From Candidatus Peribacteria bacterium (GTDB taxonomy: Bacteria; Patescibacteriota; Gracilibacteria; Absconditabacterales; Absconditicoccaceae): DNA of 49,342 bases. The notes under the pieces are model-generated. The model saw only the letters and a program-made list of their open reading frames with translations. It was not told the origin of the DNA and ran no database searches. Below, piece after piece: positions 47,460 to 49,342 of this stretch. The stretch lies in the NCBI GenBank assembly GCA_031276875.1, contig JAISMG010000011.1, forward strand, positions 1 through 49,342, written 5' to 3'. A program made the position numbers and the translations under genes. Within the stretch, counting starts at the first letter, position 1. Every line of letters begins with the position of its first letter.

Positions 47460-48494
47460 ATGAAACTCGATGGAAAAAGCATTCAAGCAGCAATGATACA
47501 GTTGGTAGAAGATTATAAATTTGACCCCTATCAAATCTTGGAAATTTCCAAACTTGGTATCAAATCCGGATTTAAAAAGGATTACCCCGAATATAAAAAG
47601 TCTGATGTGGTAGTAGACATCAAAGATGATGGAAGTGTAAAAATCTACAAAGCTACAGAAGTTGTAGAAGTCGTGGAAGATGAAGACACGCAAATCGCCC
47701 TCAAAGAGGCTCAAAAAGTCAGAAAAGACGTACAAGTTGGCGAAAAACTTTTGGAAGATATTACGCCAGAACGTATGGAACTTTCTAGGATTGCTGCTCA
47801 ATCTGCAGCCCAGACGATTAAACAAAGCTTGAAAAATATTGAGAGGGAAAAATTTTACGAAAAGTTCCAAGACAAAGAAGGAGAACTTTTAAAAGCAAAA
47901 GTGATTAGAGTGCACGGAGATAGTGTCATTTTGGAGATTGACCAGACCACCGTAGTGCTTCCTCCCGAAGGACAAATCCCCAATAGAACTTATGAACCCG
48001 GAGAAGAAATTTTCGTCTTTCTCAAAAGGATTACCAAAGATGCAGGTAGCATTGTATTGGATATTTCTCAGACGAATGGAGATTTTATTGTCGCTATTTT
48101 GGAAAAAATTGTCCCAGAATTGGCAGATGGTACCATAAGCGTAGAAAAAATCGCCAGAATGGCAGGAAGAAAAACCAAAGTCATTGTATCTAGTAGTAAT
48201 GAAAAAATTGACCCGGTCGGAGTAATGGTTGGACACAAAGGGGATAGGATAAATACCGTATTGTCGCTGTTGGATGGAGAAAAAATTGATTTTATTGAGC
48301 AGGACAATAACACAGTAGAACTCATCAAAAAACTTTTGAAACCTGCGAACGTACTAAGTGTAGAAGTCAATCCTGATGGGAAAAAAGCATTTATCAAAGT
48401 AGAAGAAGACCAAAAGCCTCTAGCCATCGGAAAAGGAGCTTCCAACATCAGACTTGCTTCCCAATTAGCAGGAATGAATTTGGAAATTATTTAA
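47460..48494 (+). CDS. nusA: Transcription termination/antitermination protein NusA
   Basis: 344 aa, the minimal NusA core. N-terminal RNAP-binding domain (1-~130, with ITPERMELSRIAAQSAAQTIKQ), S1 (~140-200, GELLKAKVIRVHGDSVILEI), KH1 (MAGRKTKVIVSS...DPVGVMVGHKGDRI) and KH2 (EEDQKPLAIGKGASNIRLASQLAG). No C-terminal acidic repeats, as in many non-proteobacterial NusA. It controls pausing and termination with the RNA polymerase. No TGA codons. A strong terminator follows 34 nt after the stop. Confidence 0.96.
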   Translation: MKLDGKSIQAAMIQLVEDYKFDPYQILEISKLGIKSGFKKDYPEYKKSDVVVDIKDDGSVKIYKATEVVEVVEDEDTQIALKEAQKVRKDVQVGEKLLEDITPERMELSRIAAQSAAQTIKQSLKNIEREKFYEKFQDKEGELLKAKVIRVHGDSVILEIDQTTVVLPPEGQIPNRTYEPGEEIFVFLKRITKDAGSIVLDISQTNGDFIVAILEKIVPELADGTISVEKIARMAGRKTKVIVSSSNEKIDPVGVMVGHKGDRINTVLSLLDGEKIDFIEQDNNTVELIKKLLKPANVLSVEVNPDGKKAFIKVEEDQKPLAIGKGASNIRLASQLAGMNLEII

Positions 48495-48528
48495 GGGAAA
48501 TTTTCAACATAATAGTTTTCAAAAAGAA

Positions 48529-48559
48529 AAAAAGCTGGCGAAACGAAAACCAGCTTTTT
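48529..48559. terminator. Bidirectional terminator between nusA and the SLH gene
   Basis: AAAAAGCTGG (48529-48538) pairs perfectly with CCAGCTTTTT (48550-48559); T-runs on both strands serve the convergent genes. Confidence 0.88.
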
Positions 48560-48575
48560 ATATTGAAGAGACATA

Positions 48576-49342
48576 CTACTTAATAAGCATACCTATCTTC
48601 ATTAGTATTTCGAGGATACTTCCTCTGAGTTCTTTTCTCATTGGGTCAATGTTTCGCGGGATGATACCTGCTTTCTGTAATGCAAGTAAATGGTTGTGAT
48701 ATCGCCACTGTTCATTGCCTTGATTTGCGTTTCCTCGGAGGAGACGGGAAAGGATAGTGGCGATTTCTGCGGTAGTAATCGTAGTATTAGGAGAAAAAAC
48801 TGATTTAACCGTTTCTCCATCGGAGTAGTAGCCCATGAGTCCGAGTTGGCAGAGTTGAATGATGAAGGGTTGGAGGTCTGAGGTGGCTTGGTTGAGGTCG
48901 GTGAAGGCGTGACACTGTCATTGCGTAACTGGTCATTGTAAATCCGCAGGACTATGGAGGAAAAATCCAGGTATAAGTGGAACTGGATTCTTTCCCGCAG
49001 TTAATGCGGGATAAACTGTCGTTCACCGCGTTCGCTCCTCAGAATGACGAGGTGTATTCGAATGACGAGGGACATTCATAAGCTGGGAGAAAGCAACAAT
49101 CATTTTTGCAATTTCGGCTCTGGTGATGGTGTCATTGAGTCTGGCTTCTAAAAGGGTAGGCATTGTGGTAATGCCATTTTTCAAGGCTCGTTGGTAAGCA
49201 ATTTGCAGATTATTCTGATCTGCAGGTGAAGAATCTACTCAGTGTTCATCTTCTGGATTTTTCACTTCGGCTTCGTCTTGCTCAGAATGACTTACTTCAC
49301 ACTGTTTATCGTAATAGGAAGGAGAGAAGTCGCCATCAGGAC
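48576..49342 (-). CDS. SLH-domain surface protein, C-terminal part (cut by window end)
   Basis: 255 residues visible; the N-terminus lies beyond 49342. It begins with PDGDFSPSYYDKQC, a Cys-flanked motif nearly identical to one in the SGNH protein. Then SLH-type modules: NNLQIAYQRALKNGITTMPT...TITRAEIAKMIVAFSQLMN, a second after CHAFTDLNQATSDLQPFIIQLCQLGLMGYYSDGE, and a third TTAEIATILSRLLRGN...RGSILEILMKIGMLIK. These domains tether proteins to the cell wall. Two stretches of the frame are made of dispersed genomic repeat (49262-49291 and 48982-49078), translated in frame. Stop TAG at 48576-48578. Confidence 0.85.
48982..49078 (-). repeat. TCATTCTGA-type repeat inside the SLH coding sequence
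   Basis: On the minus strand two CGTCATTC starts (49070 area, then 49051-49039 with CGTCATTCTGAGGAGCG) run into GAACGCGGTGAACGACAG and CCCGCATTAACTGCGGG, typical of intergenic repeats, yet the frame stays open (RHSNTPRHSEERTRG). Core shared with 3974-4020. Confidence 0.65.
49262..49291 (-). repeat. Second in-frame TCATTCTGA-type repeat in the SLH gene
   Basis: Minus strand AGTCATTCTGAGCAAGACGA followed by AGCCGAAGTGAAAAATCC, matching the spacer copy at 3974-4020 (TCATTCTGA...GAAGTGAAAAATC). Translated as SHSEQDEAEVKNP. Confidence 0.7.

Noticed and set aside
1-49342. Mass pseudogenisation or UGA=Trp recoding as an explanation for the in-frame TGAs
   Set aside because: TGA columns are conserved glycines, not tryptophans, and the joined frames give full-length proteins; decay would also show TAA/TAG and frameshifts.

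Overview
This window comes from a bacterium that reads UGA as glycine (NCBI code 25). That points to the Candidate Phyla Radiation, in the Gracilibacteria (BD1-5) / Absconditabacteria (SR1) clade. Almost every gene looks broken at in-frame TGA codons under the standard code. Read as Gly, the pieces join into full-length proteins in which the TGA falls on invariant glycines: the second Walker A of UvrA, RPGMYIG of GyrB, the Rossmann GGxGYIGSH of Gal[15 protein letters not shown] of YchF, GSH of HicA and the GC of the RimO N-terminus. All complete genes end in TAA or TAG. I reconstructed every CDS this way. No tRNA or rRNA gene was seen.

Layout. 0.4-3.5 kb: GNAT acetyltransferase, rimO, an L10-type leader, rplJ-rplL. 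3.6-10.9 kb (minus): small membrane protein, cell-surface subtilase with a 28-Gly linker and SLH C-terminus, prmC, and a surface SGNH hydrolase with its own structured leader. 11.1-16.4 kb: gyrB diverging from uvrA. 16.4-22.0 kb: an AT-rich accessory region in which the last ~90 codons of uvrA occur twice more. Between these tails lie a Nudix gene, a truncated class II ribonucleotide reductase, and a four-gene operon (two dCTP-deaminase-like proteins, an S66 peptidase, an alanyl-tRNA-synthetase-like protein) behind a riboswitch-like leader RNA. 22.0-25.4 kb (minus): Nudix, secreted metallopeptidase, HMA/TauE-SafE/cupredoxin fusion behind a CsoR-like operator. 25.7-33.1 kb (plus): ychF, a sigma-region-4/HARE regulator, dCMP deaminase, a 1426-aa PKD-repeat surface protein. 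33.3-35.2 kb: AT-rich islet with a frameshifted histidine phosphatase, Nudix and CYTH genes. 35.2-45.0 kb (minus): ThyX-like protein, pilin-like envelope protein, TraG/VirD4-like ATPase with an S1 tail, a large coiled-coil protein with a lysozyme-like domain, galE. 45.0-49.3 kb: repeat-rich spacer, hicBA, hisS, nusA, and an SLH protein cut by the window end.

Themes. (1) Information processing (rimO, rplJL, gyrB, uvrA, ychF, hisS, nusA, prmC). (2) A large envelope investment (five big secreted or surface proteins, three of them with Gly-rich or SLH modules, plus a secretion-type ATPase next to a peptidoglycan-hydrolase-like protein), in keeping with an episymbiotic lifestyle. (3) Nucleotide-pool enzymes (dCMP deaminase, ThyX, two dCTP-deaminase-like proteins, RNR remnant, three Nudix), mostly in accessory islands. 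The most unusual unit is the leader RNA plus dcd-dcd-S66-AlaRS-like operon flanked by uvrA tails. Shine-Dalgarno motifs are not evident, but consensus-like -35/-10 promoters are.
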